Positions 35,172 through 44,394 of a DNA stretch of 45,101 bases are shown here, in pieces. The translations under genes and the position numbers were made by a program. Below the pieces are notes generated by a model, which made no database searches, was not told where the DNA came from, and was given only the letters and a program-made list of their open reading frames with translations. Every line of letters begins with the position of its first letter. Within the stretch, counting starts at the first letter, position 1. The stretch is from an uncultured Flavobacteriales bacterium (GTDB taxonomy: Bacteria > Bacteroidota > Bacteroidia > Flavobacteriales_D > Sanyastnellaceae), in contig CALLLH010000011.1 of the NCBI GenBank assembly GCA_938082505.1, forward strand, positions 1-45,101, given 5' to 3'.

Positions 35172-36059
35172 TCACGGCATCTTGTCGAGTACGTACGTGA
35201 GCTGCACGATTGGGAGGTACAGGAAGCTCGCGAACATCAATTTCCGGGCATCCGCGACCTCACGCCTGCGCCAAAGTCGGAATGCAGGGATGCAGAACCC
35301 CAGGCCGGCCAATGTGGCAACCACGAGGGCCGCATTGCCCACCATGGCATCTCCGCCGGGCAGTGCCCAGGGCAGCAGGCTCGCCGGAATGCACAGCATG
35401 GTATAGAGGAGGATCTGGCGGGCGCTGGCTGCACTGCGGCCTTCCTTGAAGGGCAGCATGAGATAGCCGGCCTTCAGGTAGTCTTCGTGGGCAACCCACG
35501 CGATGGCCCAGAAATGGGGAAACTGCCACATGAACTGGACCGCGAACAGGGTGCCGGGTTCAATGCCGAAGCGCCCGGTGGCGGCCACATATCCGAGCAT
35601 GGGGGGTATGGCGCCTGGAATGGCCCCCACGAGCACCGAGAAGCCTGTGCGCGATTTGAGAGGGGTGTACGCCAGGACATAGCTTGTGATGGCCAGCAGG
35701 CCCAAGAGGCCCGCCCTCACGCCGAGGTCGAACAGGGCGGCCAATCCAATCAGTCCGGCCATGGAGGACCATAGGGCGGCCCGGGCTACGGACATCCTGC
35801 CGGTGGGCAAGGGGCGGTCCGCGGTCCGGCCCATCTTGGCATCCGCTTCGCGTTCGATGATCTGGTTGAACCCATTCGATGCTCCGGTGAGGAGATACCC
35901 TCCGATGGTCAGTTCCAGGAAGGGGATGAGGGCGATGGTATCGGACCCCATGAACCAACCCAGTACCGCACTCAAGACGACGAAGGTGCCGAGGCGGAGT
36001 TTGAAGAGGACCGCCAGGTCTTTCAAAAAGTGGGGGGTGGGCGCAGGGGTGGCCGGCAT
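35172..36059 (-). CDS. ctaB: Protoheme IX farnesyltransferase (heme o synthase)
   Basis: 295 residues with about nine membrane helices. It carries the UbiA prenyltransferase signatures NGFNQIIEREADAKMGRT followed by ADRPLPTG, and DYLKAGYLMLP with YTPLKSRT. CtaB/CyoE attaches farnesyl to heme b, giving heme o, the precursor of heme a of the oxidase. It is upstream of the tandem subunit III genes and lies 25 bp after the Wzi-like gene. The subunit I and II genes, usually near ctaB, are not in the window. Start is ATG 36059. Confidence 0.95.
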   Translation of the reverse strand: MPATPAPTPHFLKDLAVLFKLRLGTFVVLSAVLGWFMGSDTIALIPFLELTIGGYLLTGASNGFNQIIEREADAKMGRTADRPLPTGRMSVARAALWSSMAGLIGLAALFDLGVRAGLLGLLAITSYVLAYTPLKSRTGFSVLVGAIPGAIPPMLGYVAATGRFGIEPGTLFAVQFMWQFPHFWAIAWVAHEDYLKAGYLMLPFKEGRSAASARQILLYTMLCIPASLLPWALPGGDAMVGNAALVVATLAGLGFCIPAFRLWRRREVADARKLMFASFLYLPIVQLTYVLDKMP

Positions 36060-36083
36060 GGGCTGCGCGAAATTAGGGCGGGG

Positions 36084-37511
36084 TCACCAATCCGCACCGA
36101 AGAAGGGCCCTGTGCTTCGCAGCCCCATGATGGCTTGCCATGAGGCCTGTTGGTCCGGGCCGTTCGAAACCTGGCGCCATTGCATTCGGGCAAAGGCCTG
36201 CAGGAAGGTTTTGGACCCCAGTTTGACCGGTCTTCCAGCGTCCAACTGGACCAGCATGAATTGCCGGGCTGAGCCATTGAGCCAGTCGTAGGAAAGCCTC
36301 GTTCGGTCGATGTCACCGATTTGGGGCCGGGACCCGGTGGGGTCATCACCGTCCGGATCGTCTCCCCTGATGGATGCGGTGCACCGGCCTTGCAGTCGCC
36401 AAGGTCCCATTTGCCAATCTCCCTGGACGCTGCCCTCCATGAAGTTGGCGCCCAATGGATGGGCAAGTGGGGTGAGCCCCGTGATGTAAGCGCTCGTGGG
36501 GGTGTAATGGCTGTAAGTCCAAGGGCGGACACCGACCAGTTCCACCCGCCAGGAACCGGCAGGGTAACCGCAATACAGACCGCCCAGCATGCCGTATTTG
36601 TTGCCCCACCATCCCGTCGATCCGAGGATTTCCGCAACGATCAGTTCATCCAACAGCAGTTGGCCGTAGAGGTGTCGATTGCGCTCAGGATTGCGGCCCA
36701 GCCTCAGGCGGCCTTCGAGGCCCACCAAGGCGTTGTCGGAACTCCCTTGGGCGTATTCAGTGGGTCGCAGGCTGGTCAAAGGCAGGAGGTAATGGGGTTC
36801 GAATCCCCTCGCATCCTCCGTGTTCCACACCACTGCTCCCCACAGGACTCCGGTGATGCGCTGCCCCAAGTCCACCTCCAGTCGGTGGCTGACCACCATG
36901 CGTTCGATGCCGGTGCGCATGCGGCCCTTCGGTGGGATCCACTCATGGGGATCGCCCGTGGCCCCGGTCCAGCAGTGGATGCTGGCGGCACCCTGCAGGG
37001 CTTCGATGCGGTGCCGATAGCGCAACCGTCCCCCACCATCGAGGTTCACCTCCAAGAAAGGGGTGGGCGCTGCGTGTCTTCCCCGGAAGAGGGAACGCCG
37101 TCCCCAACCATCATGAAGGGTGTCTCTGCCCAAGGCAATGCCCACCGAAGACAGGGGTTGCCAAGACCAACGGGTTCGCAGGCGCGTGGCGTGGTTTCCG
37201 TTGCCTTGCCTGCGGTCATATCCCGCCTCCATGGCCCGGTGCAGTGCGGGCCCAGTGCCGCGGATGAAGTCTACCGTGCAGTGCCCATCCCAGCGGGTGT
37301 GTTCGATGCGGGCCGCTGCATGGCCCCTCCAAAAGCTTCCGGTCTCTTGATCGGGTGTGCCGACTGATCCTCCCAAGGCTTCAGGATGTACAGTGAATGC
37401 GAGCCCTCGGGCCGAGTCTGCTGTGGTCGTATCGGCGAAGACCGGGGGTGGGGAGGCGGACATTCCCGAGCACAGGCAGAGCAAAATCAACATGTGGACC
37501 ACCGGGCGCAT
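36084..37511 (-). CDS. Wzi-like outer-membrane beta-barrel protein
   Basis: 475 residues with a short signal (MRPVVHMLILLCLCSGMSAS). The body alternates aromatic/polar strands (RLRYRHRIEAL, LEVDLGQRITGVLWGAVVWN, WRVELVGVRPWTYSHYTPTS) and ends in a strand with terminal Trp (FFGADW), all typical of outer-membrane barrels. The segment GWGRRSLFRGRHAAPTPFLE matches the Wzi/RemB pattern and a similar segment in the product of 38753-40315. Wzi anchors capsule to the surface; RemB is a gliding-related relative. Function here is inferred from the glycan neighbourhood. A perfect TACGTTTG box lies directly before the start. Confidence 0.75.
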   Translation of the reverse strand: MRPVVHMLILLCLCSGMSASPPPVFADTTTADSARGLAFTVHPEALGGSVGTPDQETGSFWRGHAAARIEHTRWDGHCTVDFIRGTGPALHRAMEAGYDRRQGNGNHATRLRTRWSWQPLSSVGIALGRDTLHDGWGRRSLFRGRHAAPTPFLEVNLDGGGRLRYRHRIEALQGAASIHCWTGATGDPHEWIPPKGRMRTGIERMVVSHRLEVDLGQRITGVLWGAVVWNTEDARGFEPHYLLPLTSLRPTEYAQGSSDNALVGLEGRLRLGRNPERNRHLYGQLLLDELIVAEILGSTGWWGNKYGMLGGLYCGYPAGSWRVELVGVRPWTYSHYTPTSAYITGLTPLAHPLGANFMEGSVQGDWQMGPWRLQGRCTASIRGDDPDGDDPTGSRPQIGDIDRTRLSYDWLNGSARQFMLVQLDAGRPVKLGSKTFLQAFARMQWRQVSNGPDQQASWQAIMGLRSTGPFFGADW

Positions 37512-37515
37512 GGTG

Positions 37516-37523
37516 CAAACGTA
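37516..37523 (-). promoter_or_regulatory. -7 promoter element before the Wzi-like gene
   Basis: The minus strand reads TACGTTTG, an exact TAnnTTTG match, only 4 bases before the ATG at 37511. That would give a leaderless or nearly leaderless transcript, or imply the internal ATG at 37493 is used. No good -33 box is seen. Confidence 0.45.
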
Positions 37524-37560
37524 CAGTTTCAGAAAAGGGATTGAACGGGTGAGCTGTTGC

Positions 37561-38646
37561 TCAGTGTGTGGACGATTCTGTCGTTCCCTTGCGCTTCATG
37601 GCACGGGAAACCACCTGGACCCTCTCCATGGCGAGGATGATGAGGGGGAGCGTGAAAGCGCAGCCCAACAGAAGGACGAACGCAATGGTGGGCTCCATTT
37701 CCGGAATGGAAAAGCCCAGCATGACCATGGTCGCAGTGTAGCCATGGATGAACAAGGCGGCTTGCAGATGACTCATGCCCAATCGCAGCAAACGATGGTG
37801 CAGGTGATTGCGGTCTGCATGGAAGGGCGATTGTCCTTTCAGGGCGCGCAGGATGAAGACCCTCAAAGTGTCCACGAGGGGGTAACTCAAGGTGGTCATG
37901 GCGAGCACGGGCAATGAGCGGTGGGCCCACATGGCCGGCACTTGATCAGCAGGCGTCTGCATGATGCTGGTGGTCATCACATAGATGAACATGCCGAGCA
38001 ACAAGGATCCACTGTCTCCGAGGAAAATCCGCGCTGGGGTGATGTTGAACACAATGAAACCGGTCAATGCCCCGGCCAATGCAAGACAGAGAATGGCGAA
38101 GTCCTGTTGTCCGGTTACCTGAAACCAGAGGGTGCATGAAATCGCGATGAGCAGGCCATATCCACCGGCAAGGGTGTCGATGCCATCAATCAAGTTGACG
38201 GCATTCACGACGACGATGTAAACGAACAATGAAAAAGGCACCGCTACCCAAAGGGGCAGTGTTCCAATTCCGAACAAGCCTCCGAAATCAAGAATGGCAA
38301 AGCCGCCTCCAAGGATGAGTATGGCACCCACCACAATTTGCGCTGCCAACTTTTTCAAGGGGTCCAGCTCGGTCAGGTCGTCTTTGAGCCCGAGGAAGAA
38401 AAGAATGATGGAGGCCGCAGCCAATCTCAGGAATGGGATGGCTTCCGTGCCTTCCGGATGCACCAAAGCAGCGGTGGTGAACAGACTGGCGATGAAGACC
38501 AATACTCCACCCAGCCTGGGAACACTTCGTTTGTGAACCTTGCGGTCTTCCGAAGGGTCATCGAGAAGATTCTTCTGTAAAGCCAGCTGTATCAGGGAAG
38601 GCATCCCCAACATCACGATTACAAAAGCTAGGAGGAAGGGCAACAT
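37561..38646 (-). CDS. WecA/MraY-family undecaprenyl-phosphate sugar-1-phosphate transferase
   Basis: 361 residues from ATG 38646, about eleven membrane helices. Catalytic and binding motifs are D89-D90 (GLKDDL), N151-LIDGID157, FLGD211SGSLLLG and H276-A-D-R-N-H-L-H-H284, the set of the WecA subfamily rather than MraY. Enzymes of this family move a HexNAc-1-phosphate from UDP-sugar to undecaprenyl phosphate, starting a surface glycan on the cytoplasmic face of the membrane. The neighbours (two Wzi-like barrels, fcl) support surface polysaccharide synthesis. The sugar cannot be read. A TTG start at 38664 is possible but adds non-family residues. Confidence 0.92.
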   Translation of the reverse strand: MLPFLLAFVIVMLGMPSLIQLALQKNLLDDPSEDRKVHKRSVPRLGGVLVFIASLFTTAALVHPEGTEAIPFLRLAAASIILFFLGLKDDLTELDPLKKLAAQIVVGAILILGGGFAILDFGGLFGIGTLPLWVAVPFSLFVYIVVVNAVNLIDGIDTLAGGYGLLIAISCTLWFQVTGQQDFAILCLALAGALTGFIVFNITPARIFLGDSGSLLLGMFIYVMTTSIMQTPADQVPAMWAHRSLPVLAMTTLSYPLVDTLRVFILRALKGQSPFHADRNHLHHRLLRLGMSHLQAALFIHGYTATMVMLGFSIPEMEPTIAFVLLLGCAFTLPLIILAMERVQVVSRAMKRKGTTESSTH

Positions 38647-38709
38647 GGTTTCGGTTAAGTACAATTTACGAAACTTCGCCCATCCTTTCAGCGCTCAAGT
38701 GCTTGAACG

Positions 38710-38758
38710 TTTTGATAATGTTCTGAGTTCAGAAAATTCTTACTTTATTATATCAAAA
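38710..38758. repeat. AT-rich intergenic region with two nested inverted repeats
   Basis: An outer perfect 8-bp inverted pair TTTTGATA (38710-38717) and TATCAAAA (38751-38758) encloses a second perfect pair TTCTGA-GT-TCAGAA (38721-38734). The surrounding 106 bp between the two genes is strikingly AT-rich compared with the neighbourhood. The outer right arm overlaps the stop codon of the 38753-40315 gene. It could be a regulator site, a promoter region for the WecA-like gene or an attenuator; the sequence does not decide. Confidence 0.6.
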
Positions 38759-40315
38759 GGATTTTCGTGAGCCCAGCAGAAACGAGGTGATGCCCATGCT
38801 CCACCATTGGGTTTGTATTCCATTGTGGTGGTAAACCATGAACGAGATGAAGGGTGCGCACGGAACGAGTGCTGGCCACCACCGGTTGGGGAGGTGACGA
38901 TGCCGGGTCTTGATTCGGGCGGGATCCATGGAGGCCGTCGGGAAGGTCAGCAACGTCTTGAAGGATGTGCCCCGGGCTTCCATGGGCTTTGAAGTTCCCA
39001 GGTTTCGGAGGGAGTCGGGGAAGGTGATGCCGATTTCAGAGGACACGGTGAATCCTGCGATGTGGCATTCCATTCCCTGGGTGAACCACGGGGCCAAGGT
39101 TGACCACGAGGCTATGCCGAGTTGACTTCCAGGCTGGCCGGGATGGGGAGGAGCGGGGGAATTGGAAACGGGAATCCACTCCGTCCAGAACGTGCTGCGC
39201 CGGCCGTGACGCACGTGACCCAGCATGAGCTGTGGGGCTAAGCCTTCGGCAGATTCGTACCGCGGATCGTGTTGGGGTGATTGCCTCCATTGTCCGTACC
39301 AGGTCGACTGGGGACGGCGCCACTGGATGTCCAAACCCTGATGGCCGGACAGGTACCATGGGGTGGCTTCCCCGTTGAATTGAGGCAGCACCCAGGGTGC
39401 TGTGGCCTGGAGCCAATCCGTGAAGCCGGACCTGAGCTGACCGCGGTCCAGAACGTCGGACCATCGGGCGACCATCATGCTGAGCTCAAGGGTATTGTCA
39501 TTCTTGATGATCGTCTTGGTCAGGCTCCTGATGCCCAAACCCATCGGTCGGTATCGGCCTTCCCGCGCCCCATTGGCAGGAAGACGCTCGTTGCCCCGGC
39601 GTCGGGATTGCACCCATCTGTAGGTCCACCCTTTGCCCAGATTCACTTCAGTGAGGAGATAAGGGGCGGGGGCCCTTCCCGGTTCCCACAGCAGGTTGCG
39701 GCTTCCAGGTCCCATTCCCAGACTTCCGAGACCCCATTGGAGCCTGAGCCTCTCGGAAATCCGTGCGTCGAACCAAACCTCCGCCAAGCTGTGGTCCAGG
39801 GTGTACAGGCCTTCTTCAGCAGGGCGCAGTTTTCCCGTTCCCATGCCGGGATAGGTGCCGGCCTGAAGCACATATTCCGTCTCTGGGGCGACCAGCAGCC
39901 TTTGCATTTCCAGCACTTTGCCACCGAAGTCAATGCGGTTGTCGATGTTGCCCGCGTAACGTACACCCCTGACATTGCGGAACCCACTTGCCGAAGTCCA
40001 GGGGGCTGATGGGTCGCTTTCGCTTGCGTTGCGTGTTCTTCTGCGTTCCGTTGCTATGTCCATGACAGGATCGAGTGCAAGCCGCACGGGGCCGTCACTG
40101 AAGACCGCGTGTCGGTGCCACCACGATTCCCTGCCCCCTTCTGCCGCCGGCAGGGTACGCAGGGTATCGTAGGGCAGGATGCCGCGTTCTGCGGGTGTGG
40201 TGACAGCCGGCATGCGCTCGCCATTGGGCAACCGGTCCGGTACGATGATCTGGGCATGGAGCAGTCCGGAGGCCCCAGCAAGGAAGAGAAGGAGAAGGTG
40301 CGCTGACCGGGTCAT
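38753..40315 (-). CDS. Wzi-like outer-membrane beta-barrel protein, second copy
   Basis: 520 residues from ATG 40315. The signal peptide ([19 protein letters not shown]) ends HAQ. The mature part has many barrel strands, with [20 protein letters not shown] and then [16 protein letters not shown], matching the Wzi-type motif G-x-G-x-R-x-L...P-x-P-[FY]-L. The other Wzi-like protein at 36084-37511 has the equivalent APTPFLEVNL. The ATG overlaps the fcl stop (ATGA), so it is translationally coupled to the GDP-fucose gene, suggesting it handles a fucose-containing surface glycan. Orthology to Wzi or RemB is not certain; the last strand does not end in Trp but in KSF. Confidence 0.75.
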   Translation of the reverse strand: MTRSAHLLLLFLAGASGLLHAQIIVPDRLPNGERMPAVTTPAERGILPYDTLRTLPAAEGGRESWWHRHAVFSDGPVRLALDPVMDIATERRRTRNASESDPSAPWTSASGFRNVRGVRYAGNIDNRIDFGGKVLEMQRLLVAPETEYVLQAGTYPGMGTGKLRPAEEGLYTLDHSLAEVWFDARISERLRLQWGLGSLGMGPGSRNLLWEPGRAPAPYLLTEVNLGKGWTYRWVQSRRRGNERLPANGAREGRYRPMGLGIRSLTKTIIKNDNTLELSMMVARWSDVLDRGQLRSGFTDWLQATAPWVLPQFNGEATPWYLSGHQGLDIQWRRPQSTWYGQWRQSPQHDPRYESAEGLAPQLMLGHVRHGRRSTFWTEWIPVSNSPAPPHPGQPGSQLGIASWSTLAPWFTQGMECHIAGFTVSSEIGITFPDSLRNLGTSKPMEARGTSFKTLLTFPTASMDPARIKTRHRHLPNRWWPALVPCAPFISFMVYHHNGIQTQWWSMGITSFLLGSRKSF

Positions 40316-41265
40316 TTGGCGCGCACGGCGTCCGGTGCCTGCTTGAACTCCTCGTATACGGCCGTCAGTCCTTCCTTCAATGCTATGGCGTGCTTCCAGC
40401 CGAGCCCGTGGATGCGGCTGCAATCCATGAGCTTTCTCGGGGTGCCGTCGGGTTTGCTGCTGTCCCAGGCGATGTCGCCTTCGAACCCTACGATGTCCCG
40501 GATCATTTCGGCCAGTTCCTTGATCGGCAAATCCTCTCCTGTGCCCAGGTTGACATGCGGCCTGCCATCGTAATGTTCCATCAGGAAGAGGCAGGCGGAG
40601 GCGAGGTCATCCACATGCAGGAATTCGCGCTTCGGGCTTCCCGATCCCCAGCAGGGAACCGCGTCATCCCCGCGTTCCTTGGCTTCGTGGAATTTTCGGA
40701 TCAATGCCGGCACGACGTGGCTGTTCTGCAGGTCATAGTTGTCGCCTGGCCCGTAGAGGTTGGTCGGCATGGCCGAGATGAAGTTGTCTCCGTACTGGTC
40801 GCGATAGGCCTCACACAATTTGATGCCCGCAATCTTTGCGATGGCGTAGGGCTCGTTGGTCGGTTCCAAGGCCCCGGTGAGCAAAGCGTCCTCGACAAGG
40901 GGCTGTTTCGCGAGTTTGGGATAGATGCAGCTCGACCCGAGGAACAACAGCTTCTCTACACCGACTTCGTGGGCGGCATGGATGATGTTGGCCTCGATCA
41001 TGAGGTTGTCAAAGAGGAACTCGGCCCGGTAGATGTTGTTGGCGTGGATTCCACCCACCTTGGCGGCGGCGAGGAAGACATGGGTCGGTCGTTCCCGTTC
41101 CATCATCGCCTTGACCGCGGCTTGATTTCTCAAGTCCAACTCGCTGCTTGTGAAGGTGATGGGTTCCGGAAGGCCGGCCGCATCGAGGGCCCTGCAAATG
41201 GCGCTGCCCACCATCCCCCGGTGACCGGCCACGTAGATGCGGGATTCGGTATTCATGTTGACCAT
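40312..41265 (-). CDS. fcl: GDP-L-fucose synthase
   Basis: 317 residues, SDR fold. N-terminal [18 protein letters not shown] is the NADP loop; the catalytic Y-A-I-A-K lies in [30 protein letters not shown] and [20 protein letters not shown] are Fcl signatures. It epimerises and reduces GDP-4-keto-6-deoxymannose to GDP-L-fucose with NADPH in the cytosol, using the product of Gmd (20665-21762). It overlaps the second Wzi-like gene by 4 bp and follows the orphan permease gene by 13 bp. ATG 41256 is a possible alternative start. Confidence 0.97.
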   Translation of the reverse strand: MVNMNTESRIYVAGHRGMVGSAICRALDAAGLPEPITFTSSELDLRNQAAVKAMMERERPTHVFLAAAKVGGIHANNIYRAEFLFDNLMIEANIIHAAHEVGVEKLLFLGSSCIYPKLAKQPLVEDALLTGALEPTNEPYAIAKIAGIKLCEAYRDQYGDNFISAMPTNLYGPGDNYDLQNSHVVPALIRKFHEAKERGDDAVPCWGSGSPKREFLHVDDLASACLFLMEHYDGRPHVNLGTGEDLPIKELAEMIRDIVGFEGDIAWDSSKPDGTPRKLMDCSRIHGLGWKHAIALKEGLTAVYEEFKQAPDAVRAK

Positions 41266-41278
41266 AAAGTTAGGAGGT

Positions 41279-42154
41279 TCAGCGCTGGGCCGAGTAACGG
41301 GCGAAGGCGTTGGAGAGGGCGTTGAATGCGAGGACGAGGGAGACGATGCACGCTCCGGGAATCAGTGCGAGGTGGGCATGACCGGTCAGGATGGCGCCGT
41401 AGTGGTCCCGGATGAGGTTGCCCCAACTGGGCATCGGAATCTGGGCGCCGACGCCCATGAAACTGAGTCCGGCCTCGATGAGGATGGCGGCGGCGAAGTT
41501 GGCCGATGCGATGACGGCGATGGGTCCGGAAAGGTTGGGCAGGATGTGGAGGAAGACGATGCGCGGGGTCGACAGCCCGAGAACGCGTCCGGCCTCGACC
41601 CATTCGATGTTGCGCAATGCGATGACCTGGCCGCGGACCACCCTGGCCACCTCGACCCACATGGACAGTCCGATGGCGAGGAAGACCTGTTCGAATCCCT
41701 TGCCCATGGCCAGGGTCAGCGCGAGGACGAGCAGCAGGGTGGGGATGCTCCAGATGACTTGAAGCAGCCAGCTGACGGCAGCATCGAATGGCCCACCGAG
41801 GTAGCCTGCGAGGGCACCGAGCGGTATGCCGATGAGCAGGGAAAGGAGAACGGCCACGATGCCGACGGAAAGCGACAATCCCGAGCCGGCGACGATGCGT
41901 GACAAGTAGTCCCTTCCGAAACGGTCCGTGCCGAGCAGGAAGGTCCTTTCCTCTGGAGGGCCGTCCGGATGGGTTGCGGTGATGGATGCCCCCGGATCCA
42001 GCATGGACCATTCGAGGTGCTGGTCATTGGCGTACTGCGTGGGGTCGGGACGCCACAGGGTGCTCGTGGCCGCCACCACCGTCCAGAGTATGATCCAGAG
42101 TGCGCCGACCAGGGCGGCGGGTTCGCTGCTGAAAAAGGCGCGGGCGGAATGCAC
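41279..42154 (-). CDS. ABC transporter permease, DppC/OppC family (orphan)
   Basis: 291 residues from GTG 42154. It has the binding-protein-dependent transport motif [15 protein letters not shown] near residue 75, six membrane helices and the EAA-loop [20 protein letters not shown] that contacts the ATPase. DppC/OppC proteins import di- or oligopeptides with DppB, DppD/F and a binding protein. None of these partners is encoded nearby, so the rest of the system must lie elsewhere or the gene stands alone. It lies 9 bp after the glycosyltransferase 2 gene, probably only by gene order. Confidence 0.9.
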   Translation of the reverse strand: MHSARAFFSSEPAALVGALWIILWTVVAATSTLWRPDPTQYANDQHLEWSMLDPGASITATHPDGPPEERTFLLGTDRFGRDYLSRIVAGSGLSLSVGIVAVLLSLLIGIPLGALAGYLGGPFDAAVSWLLQVIWSIPTLLLVLALTLAMGKGFEQVFLAIGLSMWVEVARVVRGQVIALRNIEWVEAGRVLGLSTPRIVFLHILPNLSGPIAVIASANFAAAILIEAGLSFMGVGAQIPMPSWGNLIRDHYGAILTGHAHLALIPGACIVSLVLAFNALSNAFARYSAQR

Positions 42155-42163
42155 GGGTGAAAA

Positions 42164-43315
42164 TTAGGTGGCTGGGCGCCCCTTCCAGCGCACTTTTCGG
42201 AACGGCATCAAGAGGAGGGTGGTGATGATGAAGGGAGGGTGCACCAAGGCCAGCAGCATCAGGGCAGACCATCGTCGGATCCGCCCCGTTTCGCCAAAGA
42301 GCCCGAAAGCCTTGCCGACCTGATGGGTGTAGGTGATGTCGATGATGGCTTTTCCTGTCCAGAATGCCACTGCTGCTGCAGGAGAGACGACGAGCAGCAC
42401 GAGACCGGAGACATGGACCGCGGCGATGGTGGTGGCCACGCGGCGCGCCTCGTGCAGGGCTTTGGGATATGCCGAGGATTTGGCACCCCAGCGTATGCGC
42501 TGGTCGAGGAGGCTGCGCATGTCGGGCATGGGAGCGGCTGAAGCCATCGCCTCGGTGTTGCCGCACCAGCCGACGCGATGTCCATCTCCCCTTTCGAGGA
42601 GGGCGGCGAGGGAGAATACGTCGTCTCCGCTGGCCAGTTCAGGCCGAAGACCGTCGTGTGGAAATGCACTGTTCCTCCATGCCCAAGCCCCTCCGCTCGC
42701 CATGGCAGGTCGGGCCCTGCGTGCAGCTGCGACGGCCCATCCCTGCATCGCTGCGAAGTCCAGTGCCTGAAGCAGGTCGAACATGCGCTGTGGCGATCCG
42801 TTGGCCCGATCGGCCAACCTCAATGGCAGGAGCAGCATGTCGGATTGTGCTCCTTGTCGGTGCAGGTGATGTTGGATGGCGGCGATGAATCCTTTTCCAA
42901 CCCGCACATCGGCATCGACCTGCACGGTCCATGGGGTGCGGGCAGCCCGGATGCCTGTGGACAGTCCCGCCTTCTTTCCGCTGCCGGGATTGGCAAGCAC
43001 ACGAAGGGCGAATGGCAGGCCTCCTGCAGCCAGGTCGGCCAACATTTGTGTGGTGCCGTCGCTTGAGTCATCGTCGATCACGATGACTTCCGCAGGAAAT
43101 ACACTGCCCTCGGACAAGTCGGCGAGGAGCCGGGGCAGGGTCTCGACCTCATTGCGCACGGGCAGCACCAGGGTAATCGAGGCGTCGGAATGTTGATCCG
43201 TGTCCCGGATTTCACCGGGCCCCAGGGCTCCGCGAAATCCCAGTCCCCAGCGCATCGCGTGCACGCAATGGAGCATAAGAGGAAAGAAGGCCAAGACGAT
43301 CCAAGGTGTGGTCAC
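42164..43315 (-). CDS. Family 2 glycosyltransferase, membrane-anchored
   Basis: 383 residues from GTG 43315. An N-terminal membrane helix (TTPWIVLAFFPLMLHCVHAM) precedes the GT-A domain: ITLVLPVRNEVETLPRLLAD, VIVIDDDSSDGT, the DxD D134-A-D136, and Q272-R-I-R-W276, the product-side motif of processive GT2 enzymes. C-terminal helices (SGLVLLVVSPAAAVAFW, LMLLALVHPPFIITTLLLMP) make a membrane exit. It resembles chitin/hyaluronan-type or lipid-sugar synthases; donor unknown. The GTG overlaps the upstream stop (GTGA). The longer reading to 43474 lies within the upstream gene and lacks family residues, so it was rejected. Confidence 0.87.
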   Translation of the reverse strand: MTTPWIVLAFFPLMLHCVHAMRWGLGFRGALGPGEIRDTDQHSDASITLVLPVRNEVETLPRLLADLSEGSVFPAEVIVIDDDSSDGTTQMLADLAAGGLPFALRVLANPGSGKKAGLSTGIRAARTPWTVQVDADVRVGKGFIAAIQHHLHRQGAQSDMLLLPLRLADRANGSPQRMFDLLQALDFAAMQGWAVAAARRARPAMASGGAWAWRNSAFPHDGLRPELASGDDVFSLAALLERGDGHRVGWCGNTEAMASAAPMPDMRSLLDQRIRWGAKSSAYPKALHEARRVATTIAAVHVSGLVLLVVSPAAAVAFWTGKAIIDITYTHQVGKAFGLFGETGRIRRWSALMLLALVHPPFIITTLLLMPFRKVRWKGRPAT

Positions 43316-44337
43316 GCACCCAATTTCGTGCGGAATGCGTCCACTTTCCGGGTGGCATTCCAATGCCACACGAGTCCGACCAAGGCCGGGATGAGGATGT
43401 TGATGAACCACAGGGTCAACGTGGCGGCCACGATGGCGGTCAAATCCACCGAGGTGGCGGCTTTCATGGACCAAAGTGCCGCAGCTTCCCGCAATCCGAG
43501 ATCACCGAATGCCGGCATCGGGGCCAGGCTGGTCAATCCCCAGGTCAGGGCGACCCCTTCTGCCTGTGACAGTATCCTGTCCACAGGATGGGTCAAGGAG
43601 GACAGGTGTCCGAATGCATTGAGGAGCAATACGAACTGACTCATCATGACGGCGAAGCGCGCAATGCTGAGGCACAGGGCGCGTCGGCGACGCACGGTGG
43701 CAATCCGCCGGCTCAAGCCCCATTGACCACAGAAAGGCAAGTGCTTGATCTGGTTCCAGAAGCTGGGGGTCCAGCCGAAATACAACCCGATGGACACCAA
43801 GGAAATGGCCATGACCGTGCTCCCTGCAAGCCAGAAATTGGCGACGAGCAATCCGATTCCGGCAGCCGTGATCGTGCACCACCACTGCGATGCACAGGCG
43901 GTGGCGAAAGCGCGCAGGGCCATGTTGCGTTCATGCGGGCGCACCGCCGAGACACGTCCGAAGCCCGCACCCATTCTGAAGGGGCCGATCAAGCTCCATG
44001 CCGCACCGTAGAGTACCTCTCTCGCCCTGCGTCGCATCCGCGCCCAGGGGAGCAGTTCTGCCCATTTGAAACTTTCCAAGCCCCAATTGATGGGGACCAG
44101 CAGCACCGCACAGAGCAAAGCGCCAGGGTAGACGGTCCAGCTCCACGCTTCAGAAGGAAGGGCCGCCAATTTTGAATGGAGCATGGCCGTGGCTGCTCCT
44201 ACAGGCAGCAGGAACAGAACGCTCCACTGGACCCATTTCGGAATGCCAGGCAGGTTCCATCCTGTGCGATCATCGGACAAGACAATCAGCGGCTGAGCTT
44301 GCTGCTCAGCGTTGTTGGACAAGGTTTTGGACACCAC
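43312..44337 (-). CDS. UPF0104/lysylphosphatidylglycerol synthase transmembrane-domain protein
   Basis: 341 residues, probably starting at GTG 44337, with seven to eight helices. It lacks the soluble aminoacyl transferase domain of MprF, having only the flippase-like part. A conserved-looking SLAPMPAFGDLGLREAAAL corresponds to the family's P-x-P-G-G-x-G-x-R-E motif, with F-G-D in place of G-G. Such stand-alone proteins are thought to move lipids or lipid-linked sugars. The gene overlaps the family-2 glycosyltransferase by 4 bp, so the pair may make and flip a lipid-sugar. This is inference. Confidence 0.8.
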   Translation of the reverse strand: MVSKTLSNNAEQQAQPLIVLSDDRTGWNLPGIPKWVQWSVLFLLPVGAATAMLHSKLAALPSEAWSWTVYPGALLCAVLLVPINWGLESFKWAELLPWARMRRRAREVLYGAAWSLIGPFRMGAGFGRVSAVRPHERNMALRAFATACASQWWCTITAAGIGLLVANFWLAGSTVMAISLVSIGLYFGWTPSFWNQIKHLPFCGQWGLSRRIATVRRRRALCLSIARFAVMMSQFVLLLNAFGHLSSLTHPVDRILSQAEGVALTWGLTSLAPMPAFGDLGLREAAALWSMKAATSVDLTAIVAATLTLWFINILIPALVGLVWHWNATRKVDAFRTKLGA

Positions 44338-44394
44338 CTGAAAGATAGTGCAGGGCGGTGCGTCTTGTGGTGTGACCGTCCCTCTGGGTCAGTA

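Noticed and set aside
36785-36815. tRNA T-arm look-alike (GGGGTTCGAATCCCC followed by TCGCATCC)
   Set aside because: It lies inside the Wzi-like gene, and no matching acceptor strand, D-arm or anticodon arm is found upstream at the right distance. It is a chance match or coding-sequence effect, not a tRNA or attachment site.
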